From: Microcystis panniformis FACHB-1757
Lineage (GTDB): Bacteria > Cyanobacteriota > Cyanobacteriia > Cyanobacteriales > Microcystaceae
Length of the DNA: 64,000 bases
Assembly (NCBI RefSeq): GCF_001264245.1
Contig: NZ_CP011339.1
Location: 4,278,001-4,342,000 of the forward strand
Direction: 5' to 3'
The first letter of the stretch is position 1, and each line of letters opens with the position of its first letter. A program made the position numbers and the translations under genes. The notes under the pieces are model-generated. The model made no database searches and was not told where the DNA came from. It worked only from the letters and a program-made list of their open reading frames with translations. This document shows, piece by piece, positions 33,676 through 43,437 of this stretch.

Positions 33676-36600
33676 TCACTGAAACTCGGTTTTAACTTCC
33701 GTATCGAGAATCGTCCCTTTGACGTTAGCATCTGTAAAATTAGCCCCTTCAAGATTTGCCCCTTCAAGATTTGCCCCTTCAAGATTTGCCCATCTAAGAT
33801 TTGCCCCTTCAAGATTTGCCCCTTCAAGATTTGCCCCTTCAAGATTTGCCCCTTCAAGATTTGCCCCGTAAAGATTTGCCACTCTAAGATTTGCCTTTGC
33901 AAGAAATGCCACTCTAAGATTTGCCTTTGTAAAATTAGCCCCTTCAAGATTTGCCCCTTCAAGATTTGCCCCTCTAAGATTTGCCTTTGTAAAATTAGCC
34001 CATTCAAGATTTGCCCATTCAAGATTTGCCCCTTCAAGATTTGCCCATCTAAGATTTGCCCCTTCAAGATTTGCCCCTTCAAGATTTGCCCCTTCAAGAT
34101 TTGCCCATTCAAGATTTGCCCCTTCAAGATTTGCCACTCTAAGATTTGCCTTTGCAAGAAATGCCCCTCTAAGATTTGCCCCTCTAAGATTTGCCCCTAC
34201 AAGATTTGCCCCTACAAGATTTGCCTTTGCAAGATTTGCCCCTACAAGATTTGCCTTTGCAAGATTTGCCCCTACAAGATTTGCCTCTGCAAGAATTGCC
34301 ACTCTAAGATTTGCCCTTTCAAGATTTGCCCTTTCAAGATTTGCCTTGTAAAGATCTCGACATATCAACAGACAGTTTTGTAAATCAAGAAAACTGAGGC
34401 AATCTAACACCAACATAAACTCTAAATCTATTCTTTGTCCCTGAAGACTGGCCAACCAATTGCCGAAAGCTTCAGGAGAAGGCCATTGAATGGGAAAAAT
34501 TTCTTCGGTGACTCGCCCACAGGCATTAAATACCGCTAATAAAGCTTCCTCGGCATTGCGTGCCTGTCGCATTTCCTCCTGAAAATTGGGGCGGTTTTTT
34601 AAACCCTCCATCGGCATTCCTTTGACCAAAAGATATTCAATTAAATGACCCAGAGTTTTCTGCCACTGTTTCACTTCATCAGGGGACTGTAATTGCATTT
34701 GATTGACAATAAAACGAAAAAGATATTCATCTATTGCCGTCGGTCCGCATAAAGTCGCCCAGGCGATTAAAGCTTGTCTGGGATCATAGTCATTGTCATA
34801 ATCATTTTCACTGTCTTGTAATTTCTTATGAATTTGCTTAACTCGGTCAACAATTCTGCGGGCAGTTAAATATTCACCAAAACTTTTATGGGTAAATTCA
34901 AAGGTTTTTTCGCTGCCTCGTAAATCGCCACTTTCTCGAAAATAAAAGGCTGTTAAAAGACGGGTAATACTCCCTTGGGAATCGCTTTGAAAACTATCTT
35001 GGAAATTTTTTAGGAGATTTTTTAAGCCATTATTTTCACAATGTTCTTCAATCTCTCTCACGGTGGTGGTTCTACCGTTACCATGCCAACAGGAAAGGGC
35101 AATTTCCATTAAAATTAGCACAAAATCTTTTTCTGTAATCCCTTCTATAGCCCGGTGGCCTGGACTATTTTTTCATAACCTCGCTCATAGACTGCCTTGA
35201 GCAAATTTTCATAAATATTATTGAGGTTAGTTTCTTGGGAAAATTGAACCTCGCCTCGTTCAAAAGTGAGAGCAATAAGATAATTTAATAGCGGTTGAGC
35301 GGTAATTTCTTGTAAATTTTTCCCCGATAATTCTGGCGGTAATTGTGCATAGTTTTTCCCTTTAGCTTGCCCATACTGTTGCCACCATTGATGACGTTGA
35401 TCGACTTTTAATAAGTTATCAACATCGCTAAAATCATCGCTTTTATCAACCCAATAGGGTAAAATAGTGATAATTTGCTGAGGTTTTTGAAATTATTTTT
35501 ATTGGATTGTACCACCACATCACGCCCGCTAATCAACACTTGTAAACGGGTTTTATTTTGATTAAAACTTTTGACCTGTTCTCGTACTTCATTAATAAAA
35601 TTTTGGGCGACTTCTTGGGCGATTTTTCCCTGCATAGATAGCTCATCTAAGCCATCAAAGATAATTAGTAATTGTAAATCTTGATCGCTCGGTTCTAGGG
35701 GATTTTCTGGTAAAAAACCGTCATGTTGAACAAAAGTTTTAACTGCTGTTACTAAATCGGTGGAGAAACTCAAGCGATGCAAGGGAATATATAAAACTTG
35801 TTTTTCTAAGCGAGCTTGTTGGGCAGCAAATACTTTACAAAAGGACGATTTTCCACTACCCGGCCCACCGGTCAATAAACGGATAGCATCATCGGATTTT
35901 GCCGCTTCTAACCATGTTTCTAACTGCTCTTGGAGTTTGATAACAATGCGTTTAAATGATGGCTCTCGATGGTAATCTGTGTCTGGGGTGGCTTTTATTT
36001 CTTCTTCTTCATAAAATCCCCGTAGAGGTACATAAATTTGCTTTAAACTAAAGGTTTCCCAAAAATAGGTTCATCGATCTGTTTTTGCAACCAAGCTCGA
36101 TAATGTAACCAGCTGCTTTCTCGTTTCCAAGCATTGTTAAAAGGAGTGTCGATTTCATCTAAAAGCAGACTGTATTCATCTCGTTTATCTTTCCATTGTT
36201 CCTGCAACGCTGAGACAAAATAAGCTGGTAAACGGTTACTTAGGCTCTGTGCTTCCTGGGAATTAGTGATTAAATTATTTGTTGTTAACCACCGTAAAAA
36301 AGCTGCTTGGATTGGTGCGACTATAGGTAATCTTTCGGGATGCTCAAAAAAATCTCGATCGAGAATTAATTCCTGCTCTTGTAAAGAGTCGGTAATCTCA
36401 GTGTAAAGTTCTTTTAAAGCCAGCTTTTCAACTTCTTGGGGCAGTAAATCAGCATTACTTTTAAGTAATCCTTTCATCGCTTTCATTAGCGATTGACTTA
36501 TTAATAAACCCGCTAATTCCCCCGGAGTCCGACTTAAACCAAGAGCATCTAAAACTTCTACTCCATTTTCGGCCAGATCATCCCACTGCAAAAATGCCCC

Positions 36601-36714
36601 GTTAAGAGCGGCTTTTCCCAGGGTACTAAAGAGACTTCTCAGATTGACTTTAACTTGTCGTTTCCAGATATTTTGGGGTTTGGAAACAGAAATTCCAGCA
36701 GCTGATTCGGACAT
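33676..36714 (-). CDS. NACHT ATPase with pentapeptide repeats, three frameshifts
   Basis: Reading the reverse strand from 36714 (MSESAAGISVSKPQNIWKRQ): ~215 residues of helical N-domain; a P-loop (TGGPGSGKSSFCKV) and Walker B (LLIIFDGLDEL) of a NACHT/STAND ATPase; then ~50 A(N/D)LxG-type pentapeptides encoded by 15-bp units (33730-34365). The frame breaks three times, at CCC 36058-36060, TTTTT 35484-35488 and TTTTTT 35168-35173; one added base in each gives one frame of about 1013 residues. All three are contractions in G or A runs. STAND proteins are signal-sensing ATPases, several with immune roles; the partner is unknown. Confidence 0.8.
33730..34365 (-). repeat. 15-bp pentapeptide-encoding repeat
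   Basis: About 40 units of 15 bp on the coding strand, each close to GGGGCAAATCTTGAA, encoding A-N-L-E-G-type pentapeptides. Neighbouring units are often identical at the DNA level, so this stretch expands and contracts. It folds as a right-handed quadrilateral beta helix. Confidence 0.85.
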
Positions 36715-36828
36715 AGAACAAAGCGATCAATTCATGTAGGATTAATATTATTATATTACACTTAAGTTGGCAGGAACAACACTGTATTGAATCTTCTTTT
36801 TGGTATTGGCAGTGTTATTTTTTGTTAA

Positions 36829-37326
36829 TTAAAACTGTAAAAACTTTTTAATTTGTGTCCAAAGATTGCCAAAAGACTCTTTCATTTCCTCCTTAATTTT
36901 CCAGCGTTTAAATGCCTCTTCGTAGGCAATTCCTTGATTTTGAAAAGTTTTCCAAGCCGAGAGAGAAAGAGGTAAACCCATCAGCAAAAAGATATAAATT
37001 GCCCAAGAAATTGTTCCAGCACTAATTAAATTAATGGTAAGAAAAAAACTATTAATAATCAGATAGCGAACGGTTTTATTTTTTAGCTCCTCGCGACGAA
37101 AGCGATCGAATTCTTGCCGTTTATAACTGACCATTTTTGACTCTTGCCAGTCCTTTTCCGCCGCTTCTAAGTCTTTAACTTCAATAGCTAAATCGTCGGC
37201 AATTTCTAACAACTGTTGACGGGTAATTTCTCCCTTATCCCCTTGACGGGAGATAGCCAAATAGAGAATTTCCTGCACATCCTCTTGACTGTAGGATTGG
37301 GGAGGGAAAAAATCGGGGTTTGGCAT
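36829..37326 (-). CDS. 2TM domain protein
   Basis: A 165-residue protein. The N-terminal ~70 residues are charged and helical (SYSQEDVQEILYLAISRQ, TRQQLLEIADDLAIEV), then two adjacent hydrophobic helices (FFLTINLISAGTISWAIYIFLLMGLPLSLSAW) of the 2TM family, then a charged tail. Relatives are often next to signalling genes. It is same-strand with and ~110 bp from the NACHT-type gene; a functional link is possible but not shown. Confidence 0.7.
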   Translation of the reverse strand: MPNPDFFPPQSYSQEDVQEILYLAISRQGDKGEITRQQLLEIADDLAIEVKDLEAAEKDWQESKMVSYKRQEFDRFRREELKNKTVRYLIINSFFLTINLISAGTISWAIYIFLLMGLPLSLSAWKTFQNQGIAYEEAFKRWKIKEEMKESFGNLWTQIKKFLQF

Positions 37327-37386
37327 AGCGATAGAGAAAGAAATAGGTTCCTTCTCTATTATGGGCGATCGATTAGCGATTGACAG

Positions 37387-38724
37387 TTAGACGAGACAGG
37401 GAGTTTTTAACTGATTCATCCATGCTTCTAAATCCTGCAAAGATCGATCGGCATATTGACCGTAACGTTCCCGTTTATTGCGGATTTTTCTGGTAAAATT
37501 CGGCAAAATGCCAAAATTTGGCGGCATCGGTTGAAAATGTTTCGGTTCGGCACTGCTGATAAACTCAAATAATGACCCCATCATCGTTGTGGTTGGCAAT
37601 GTCACCGTTTCTAATCCTAAAGCTAAACGAGCGGCATTAGTTCCCGCTAACCATCCCCCAGCAGCCGCAGCCGTATAGCCTTCCGTGCCGATTAACTGTC
37701 CTGCCGCTAACAGCGTCGGTCGCGATTTAAACTGGAGACTGGAGGATAATAACTGGGGAGAATTGATAAAGGTGTTTTTGTGCATCACCCCCATGCGGAC
37801 AAATTCGGCCTTTTCTAACCCCGGAATCAGACGGAAAACCCGTGTTTGTTCACCCCATTTTAAATTAGTTTGAAATCCCACCATATTCCACAATTGCCCC
37901 GCTTTATCTTCCATTCGCAACTGTATAACTGCGTAGGGACGTTGATCCGGATATCTGGGATCCGCTAATCCCACCGGTTTCAGGGGACCAAAACGCATGG
38001 TGTCTTCTCCCCGACTGGCTAATTCTTCGATTGGCAGACAAGCCTCGAAAAATTTGGCATTTTCTCGCTCAAAATCCTTTAATTCTGCCTGTTCTGCCTG
38101 TTTTAGTTCTTGCCAGAAGTGCAGGTATTGTTCCCGATCCATAGGACAATTGAGATAGGCGGCCTCACCTTTATCGTAACGGGAGGCCAGAAAAGCGATC
38201 GATTGATCAATAGATTCCCCTAGAATAATCGGACTAGCGGCATCAAAAAAGCTCAGATAGTCCAGTCCGGCAAAATTTTGCAGATCTGCGGCTAAAGCAG
38301 CACTGGTTAACGGTCCGGTGGTTAAAACGACGATACCATCCCGGGGAATTTCCGTGATCTCCTGACGTTTTAAGGTGACTAGAGGGTGGTTGGCCAAGAT
38401 TTCCGTCAAATTTCGACTAAAGACCCCTCGATCGACCGCTAAAGCCCCTCCTGCGGGGACACTATGCTGATCGGCCTGGGCAATAACTAGAGAATTTAAG
38501 CGTCGTAATTCTTCATGGAGTAACCCGGTGGCGCGATCCACCGCCATGGCACCAAAGGAGTTACTACAGACTAATTCAGCTAAAAATTGGCTATGGTGGG
38601 CGGGACTAGAGCGAATTGGGCGCATTTCGTACAGGATCACGGGAATACCTGCTTGGGCTATCTGCCACGCCGCCTCAGTCCCCGCTAATCCTCCACCAAT
38701 TACATGAATAGGGCGATCGATCAT
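37387..38724 (-). CDS. trmFO: TrmFO tRNA uracil-54 methyltransferase
   Basis: TrmFO uses methylenetetrahydrofolate and FAD to make ribothymidine at tRNA position 54. The 445-residue protein begins with the FAD-binding [14 protein letters not shown], and has the conserved [12 protein letters not shown] (catalytic Cys), [12 protein letters not shown] region, and the C-terminal [20 protein letters not shown] FAD pocket. Length and order match the family. It stands alone, apart from the PIN-TRAM gene. Confidence 0.93.
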   Translation of the reverse strand: MIDRPIHVIGGGLAGTEAAWQIAQAGIPVILYEMRPIRSSPAHHSQFLAELVCSNSFGAMAVDRATGLLHEELRRLNSLVIAQADQHSVPAGGALAVDRGVFSRNLTEILANHPLVTLKRQEITEIPRDGIVVLTTGPLTSAALAADLQNFAGLDYLSFFDAASPIILGESIDQSIAFLASRYDKGEAAYLNCPMDREQYLHFWQELKQAEQAELKDFERENAKFFEACLPIEELASRGEDTMRFGPLKPVGLADPRYPDQRPYAVIQLRMEDKAGQLWNMVGFQTNLKWGEQTRVFRLIPGLEKAEFVRMGVMHKNTFINSPQLLSSSLQFKSRPTLLAAGQLIGTEGYTAAAAGGWLAGTNAARLALGLETVTLPTTTMMGSLFEFISSAEPKHFQPMPPNFGILPNFTRKIRNKRERYGQYADRSLQDLEAWMNQLKTPCLV

Positions 38725-38764
38725 AGTTGGGAGAAAATGGCTAGAGTAGGACTATTTTAGCGTT

Positions 38765-38884
38765 AAGTAAGGAGGCAAAATTATTTGTAGGATGGGTTAG
38801 CGGTAGCGTAACCCATGCGGGTGTTGGGTTTCATGCTTCAACCCAACCTACGTTCATCTTATATTTAATTCCACCCACCTACTT
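38765..38884. mobile_element. AAGTAGG-type MITE, copy B
   Basis: About 120 bp starting AAGTAAGGAGGC and ending ACCTACTT, with the block TTGGGTTTCATGCTTCAACCC shared with copy A (22453-22543) and an extra inserted ATGGGTTAGCGGTAGC segment. Terminal repeats are imperfect. It lies in the gap upstream of trmFO. Confidence 0.6.
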
Positions 38885-39085
38885 AGTTCCCAGTCACCAA
38901 AAAATAGGCTGGGCTGACGGCGATCGCATAAAGATTGGGGCTGATCGCAAACTCAGGTTATAATCAAGGAAGGGATAGAATATTATATTTTATCTCGGCG
39001 CGATTTTTGCTTTCGAGAAGGTGGCAACACCGCCCCACTTTCTCACCATCTCCTTCCAGATGGGTTAGTTAGCGGTTTGACTTCT
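38885..39085. other. leader of the small soluble gene
   Basis: About 200 bp with no gene. It holds a GC-rich hairpin-like stretch near 38999-39055 (GGCGCGATTTTTGC; GGTGGCAACACCGCC) that could be a 5' leader. No riboswitch class is recognised. Confidence 0.35.
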
Positions 39086-39364
39086 ATGAACACCAATTAT
39101 CTTGAAGAATACCAAAAATACCTAGCCGAATGGCAGAAACTGCTTCTGTCCGCTTGGGGTAATGGTGTTCCCTCGACTACATCAGTGTTTGAGTTTCCGG
39201 AAACTTTGGTTAAATCCCTCGAATATCAACAAGAATGGGTGAAATCCTACCTAACCGCCCAAGAAACCGCCACCAAAGTTGCCCTCGATAGTCAGAAACA
39301 ATTCTGGGATAGTTATTTCGGTTTTGCTCGTCAGTCCATGGCTGTAATCAATAAACCGGCCTAA
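39086..39364 (+). CDS. small soluble protein, phasin-like or thylakoid-associated
   Basis: A 92-residue protein, strongly helical with many Gln, Trp and Tyr (MNTNYLEEYQKYLAEWQKLL, ETLVKSLEYQQEWVKSYLTAQ, SQKQFWDSYFGFARQSMAV). I used ATG 39086; a TTG at 39077 would add three codons. The size and amphipathic character recall the cyanobacterial phasin and thylakoid-associated small-protein group, but I cannot confirm membership. A strong terminator follows. Confidence 0.5.
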   Translation: MNTNYLEEYQKYLAEWQKLLLSAWGNGVPSTTSVFEFPETLVKSLEYQQEWVKSYLTAQETATKVALDSQKQFWDSYFGFARQSMAVINKPA

Positions 39365-39421
39365 TTTAGATATAAATTGGCTAGATGGTTCGGTTAGTGA
39401 CTTAACTTCCCTTAAAAAATG

Positions 39422-39469
39422 AAAAGCCTCAAATACAATCCCCTCTGGCCCTGTATTTGAGGCTTTTTT
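39422..39469. terminator. strong bidirectional terminator
   Basis: AAAGCCTCAAATACA (39423-39437) pairs with TGTATTTGAGGCTTT (39452-39466) over a ~14-base loop and is flanked by A and T runs. It separates two convergent genes and should act in both directions. Confidence 0.88.
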
Positions 39470-39483
39470 GGTTTTTTTTCCCT

Positions 39484-40563
39484 TTAGGCAATCAGGGAAT
39501 TTTGGGGTTTAGCAAAAATCATCCGTCCGGCAGAGGTTTGCAGTGCAGATGTCACCACTACCCGCAATTCTCCCCCTAGATAATCTTTCCCTTCTTCTAC
39601 CACCACCATCGTGCCATCTTCTAGATAACCGATGCCTTGGGTGGGTTCCTTTCCTGCTTTGAGAATTTTTAGGTCTAAAGTATCCCCGGGCAAGTAGATC
39701 GGGCGTACTGCTTGGGCGAGATCGTTGACATTCAAGATGGTGACTTTTTGCAGATTGGCCACTTTACTGAGATTATAATCGTTAGTGAGCAAGGTGGCGT
39801 TAATCTCTTGGGCAAGATGGACTAATTTAGCATCTACGGTGCTAATATCCTCATAATCGGCTGGATGAATGATAATGCGCTCGGGAAATTCTTGCTGCAT
39901 CCGGTTTAAGATATCTAATCCGCGTCTTCCTCTGACTCGTTTTTGGTCATTACTGCCATCCGCTAACTGTTGCAATTCCTGAAGAATAAATTGGGGAATG
40001 AGTATCTGTCCCTCGATAAATCCTGTGTCTAACAATTGTTCGATACGACCATCGATAATACAACTGGTGTCCACAACTTTGGTGGCGGCCGCTTGCAGGG
40101 TTCCTTCTGCCACTAAAATTGATTCCATACTATTGGGGTTAATCAGACGCAAAAAAGTGCGACCGTGGGTATCAGCTAAACTAACCCCCAGATAGGAAAA
40201 CATAATGCTGCCCAAAATGGCGATTATCGGCTTGATAAACGAGAATTCTCCCGGAATCGGTAGGAAGAAAATCGGAGCTAGGATCAGATTAGCAATCAAC
40301 AAACCAATAACTAGACCGACCGAACGGGTTAAAATAACTTCGATCGGAGTTTGTCGTACTTGGGTTTCTAGACGACGATAGGTAGTTTGGGCAACTAAAC
40401 CAATAGCTAAACCAATAATTGAGGCAAAACCCGCCGATAACCAGCGTAAAGCTTCAATATTGCTGATTTGCGACTGGACAGCAACCGGGAGCAAGTCAAC
40501 ACCACTATAACCAATACTGGCAACAGCGAAGACGAATAGTAAAATTATGACAGCATCAAGCAT
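39484..40563 (-). CDS. membrane-anchored PIN-TRAM RNase-like protein
   Basis: A 359-residue protein from ATG 40563; an upstream frame to 40725 is not needed. Four hydrophobic helices (LDAVIILLFVFAVASIGY, FASIIGLAIGLVAQT, VGLVIGLLIANLILAPIFF, IKPIIAILGSIMFSYLGV) precede a PIN domain with VVDTSCIIDGR (catalytic Asp) and DAKLVHLAQE / NDYNLSKVA, and a TRAM beta-domain at the end (LDLKILKAGKEPTQGIGYL). This matches the YacL/PIN-TRAM type of RNase-like protein found across cyanobacteria. Confidence 0.87.
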   Translation of the reverse strand: MLDAVIILLFVFAVASIGYSGVDLLPVAVQSQISNIEALRWLSAGFASIIGLAIGLVAQTTYRRLETQVRQTPIEVILTRSVGLVIGLLIANLILAPIFFLPIPGEFSFIKPIIAILGSIMFSYLGVSLADTHGRTFLRLINPNSMESILVAEGTLQAAATKVVDTSCIIDGRIEQLLDTGFIEGQILIPQFILQELQQLADGSNDQKRVRGRRGLDILNRMQQEFPERIIIHPADYEDISTVDAKLVHLAQEINATLLTNDYNLSKVANLQKVTILNVNDLAQAVRPIYLPGDTLDLKILKAGKEPTQGIGYLEDGTMVVVEEGKDYLGGELRVVVTSALQTSAGRMIFAKPQNSLIA

Positions 40564-41035
40564 GGGGATAATACCAGAGAGGATAGGGGGGAATGATGGT
40601 AGAAAAATAATGAGTATGGATGCTTTTATATTATATCTGTGGGTTTCTCCTAATTTGTGTCGGGAAAGTTGCCTCCATTCTAGGAGATGTTCTCCCCAGC
40701 CATAATACATCTTAACGAAGATCAACGAAATTATAGCCGTCAGCCTTGAATCAGTTATCAGTCATCAGATGCGAGTTACAGCGTTTCTCAGATAGATGAG
40801 GTTCGTTCTTGCATCTAAAATACTTGATTAGCAAGGGTTAGTCTGTGCTTCACCTTGACGAGAAAGGCTGTAGGATATTAAATCCAGTTATTAAAAACTG
40901 ATTATTTATTCTCCGTTTTGCCTTTTGCATGAGTAGAAAACGGGTTTCTCGGAGAAACCCGTTTTCTGTGCGTTACTCAACGGATTTAGTATGAGTTCAC
41001 TGATTACTGATTACTGTTCACTGATAACTGCTTTA
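40564..41035. other. gap with perfect hairpin and heptamer repeats
   Basis: No gene. At 40935-40967 there is a 16-bp perfect inverted repeat (AGAAAACGGGTTTCTC / GAGAAACCCGTTTTCT) with one base between the arms; in single-stranded form it would make an extremely stable hairpin. Near 41010 there are a few AACTGAT-type units before hemW. The palindrome may act as terminator for both neighbours or be a small repeated element. Confidence 0.6.
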
Positions 41036-42207
41036 ATGTCCTATTTTGACCCCGTAACCTCGGTTTATATTCATATTCCCTTCTGTCGTCGGCGCTGTTT
41101 TTACTGTGATTTCCCGATTTTTGTCCTTGGTAATCGCACCAATCCGGCGACTTTTCCCCCTGTGGTGGAGTATGTGGAAATATTACAAGAAGAAATTAGC
41201 CTTAGTCAGGGGACGGGGAAACCCCTAGAAACAATTTTTTTTGGGGGGGGACTCCTTCCCTGTTACCGGTGGAATTATTAGGGGCAATTCTGGATACTTT
41301 AGCCAAAAAGTTTGATTTTGCGGCCGATATAGAGATTTCTATGGAGATTGATCCGGCTACCTTTAGTTTAGAACAATTACAGGGTTATCTTAGCGCAGGA
41401 GTCAATCGGGTTAGTTTAGGAGTACAGGCTTTTCAAGAACCATTATTACAGGTTTCCGGTCGATCGCATACTGTTAAGGATATCTATCAGGCAGTGGAAT
41501 TAATTCAGGGATTGGGAATAGTTAACTATAGTTTGGATTTGATTTCAGGATTGCCACAACAAACCCTGACAGATTGGGAAAATTCCCTAGAAAAAGCGAT
41601 CAAACTGCAACCGGCCCATCTTTCCTGTTACGATTTGGTCTTAGAGGCGGTTACTCCTTTCGGTAAACAGTATCAACCGGGGAAAAAACCCTTACCCGAT
41701 GATGAAACCACGGCAAAAATGTATGTTTTAGCCGGTGAAAAACTAGCTTTAGCCGGTTATCAACATTACGAGATTTCTAACTATGCCAAACCGGGTTATC
41801 AATGCCGACATAATCGAGTTTACTGGGAAAATCGTCCCTATTACGGTTTTGGTATGGGGGCTGCTAGTTATCTTCATCAACAACGTTTTACCCGTCCGCG
41901 CAAAAGTCGCGACTATTTCGCTTGGGTAAAAGAAGGCTGTCAGATTGAGGTGGAGAAAAATAGCTTGATTGATGATCTTCTCGAAACCTTGATGCTAGGG
42001 TTAAGGTTAGCAGAAGGTGTGAGTTTGCCCGCAATTGAAGCTAATTTTGGCTCGGAAATCAAAAAAGCAATTTTAGAGGTCTTAGAGCCGCATAAACAGC
42101 GTAATTTAGTAATAATTGAGGGGGATAGCAGGGTAAGATTAAGCGACCCCGAAGGTTTTTTGTTTTCTAATATCGTTTTAACCGATTTATTTGATCGCTG
42201 GCAATAG
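41036..42207 (+). CDS. hemW: HemW-like radical SAM protein, one frameshift
   Basis: HemW is a heme chaperone related to oxygen-independent coproporphyrinogen oxidase. The ATG at 41036 starts MSYFDPVTSVYIHIPFCRRRC, with the CRRRCFYC iron-sulfur motif for radical SAM chemistry. The frame fails at a run of eight G (41243-41250); a ninth G reads FFGGGTPSLLPVELLGAIL and the frame then continues to the stop at 42207, giving 390 residues, the family's size. An upstream start at 40991 would pull repeat sequence into the protein and is rejected. Either a true mutation or a consensus error. Confidence 0.85.
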
Positions 42208-42223
42208 TCAGAAACTATATTTT

Positions 42224-42326
42224 AAGTAGCTGGTTATAATTAAATTAAAAATAGATTTTAGCTTCGATCCCCCTTAATCCCCCTTGATAAGGGGTGTTTC
42301 TGACAACTTTTAACACCTACCTACTT
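42224..42326 (-). mobile_element. AAGTAGGTAGG MITE, copy 2
   Basis: Reverse-orientation copy of the ~103-bp MITE, between the hemW and cupin stops. The terminal AAGTAG and CTACTT repeats, the CCCCCTT-AAGGGGG palindrome, and the inner TAATTTAATT block are shared with copies at 33373 and 52295. Confidence 0.8.
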
Positions 42327-42327
42327 A

Positions 42328-42648
42328 CTAGCGATAATAGATAGCTAACCAAATACAAGGAGGATTATTGCTAGTAAATTCGATGCGATGTTTTTGGTGA
42401 GGAGGAATCAGGAGATAATCCCCCGCTTGCAGATTAACTTGGCTGCCATCCTCATAACTAATCTCAGCGAATCCCTGTAATAAAATCACCCATTCAAAGT
42501 CAGATTGATCGTACCATTGACCGATGGGAGTGGTTTGACCGGTGGAAATAATTCTTTCCAGACGAATAGCTTGACTTTGAGCTAAAATTTCCAGAATTTC
42601 TCGGTCAGGAATTAGTTCAGGTAAATCAAAAATTGAAGCTGCTGTCAT
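42328..42648 (-). CDS. single-domain cupin protein
   Basis: A 106-residue cupin: QSDFEWVILLQGFAEISYEDG, then VNLQAGDYLLIPPHQKHRIEF, where the His and Glu pattern for a metal site is partial (HQKHRIE). These small cupins often bind small ligands or act in isomerisation. The ATG (42648) overlaps the aroK stop (TAATG), so both genes share an mRNA. The true substrate is unknown. Confidence 0.8.
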   Translation of the reverse strand: MTAASIFDLPELIPDREILEILAQSQAIRLERIISTGQTTPIGQWYDQSDFEWVILLQGFAEISYEDGSQVNLQAGDYLLIPPHQKHRIEFTSNNPPCIWLAIYYR

Positions 42649-43220
42649 TAGTTATTATTCCTTTCTGGATGAAAATCTTTAATCACCGTCGGTATTGCTG
42701 TTAAAATTTTCTCAACGATATCAGCAGGTGTATCTAGGTCAGAAACAACAATCCGAAGATCTGCTTCTGCATAAAGTCCTCGTCTTTGTTCTAATAATAA
42801 TTCTAGTTTACTTTCTAAATCAGTGGACTCAAGCAGGGGACGAGAGGTATCTTGTTTTAAACGTTTAACCAAAACTTCTAGGGGAACATCTAACCAAATC
42901 ATTAAACCGTGACGAAGATAACTCCAATTTATCGGTTTTAAAACCATCCCTCCCCCGGTGGCAATCACAGTTTTAGTCAGAGAGGATAATTCGGCTAAAA
43001 CTTGGGTTTCTAACTCCCGAAAAGTCGCTTCTCCCTCGTCGGCAAAAATTTCCCTGATTTTCTTTCCCGCGACCCTTTCTATTAATATATCTGTATCAAA
43101 AAAACGATATTGTAACCGTCGGGAAAGCAACTCTCCCAGGGTGGATTTGCCAGATCCCATCATTCCTAGCAAAAAAACACTTAATCCCCGTAAGGAGTTA
43201 AAATCCGTTGAATTGTCCAT
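42648..43220 (-). CDS. aroK: shikimate kinase
   Basis: AroK phosphorylates shikimate in the aromatic amino-acid pathway. The 190-residue protein has the P-loop GMMGSGKSTLGELLSRRL at its start, the shikimate-binding Asp region (FFDTDILIER), and the Gly-rich IATGGGMVLKP, followed by the Arg lid (TSRPLL). Length is usual. Coupled by one base to the cupin gene. Confidence 0.93.
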   Translation of the reverse strand: MDNSTDFNSLRGLSVFLLGMMGSGKSTLGELLSRRLQYRFFDTDILIERVAGKKIREIFADEGEATFRELETQVLAELSSLTKTVIATGGGMVLKPINWSYLRHGLMIWLDVPLEVLVKRLKQDTSRPLLESTDLESKLELLLEQRRGLYAEADLRIVVSDLDTPADIVEKILTAIPTVIKDFHPERNNN

Positions 43221-43437
43221 ATGTAGTCCTCGCTACTCAGGGATGATTTTTTGATAAGCATTTAGGAGTAAAAACCCGCAGATGGAATCAGAAAATCTTC
43301 TCAGAACTCCCATTGACACCGACATCGTGTCAGAATGCTGGATAACCATGATACCATCTTGGTAGTTAATGGACGAAATCAGCTTGATTAATCTAATCAA
43401 GTGGTGTGAGGAGTGTGAACACAGGAGTCTAAAATTC

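Noticed and set aside
33730..34365. CRISPR array
   Set aside because: The regular 15-bp units looked array-like, but they have no spacers and encode pentapeptides in one frame of the NACHT gene.
33670..34383. Forward-strand Cys/Lys-rich frame (ICPFKICPFK type)
   Set aside because: It is the antisense of the 15-bp pentapeptide repeat and is not a metal-binding protein.
40991..41035. Upstream start for hemW
   Set aside because: It would add residues encoded by AACTGAT-type repeat sequence; the ATG at 41036 starts the conserved N-terminus.
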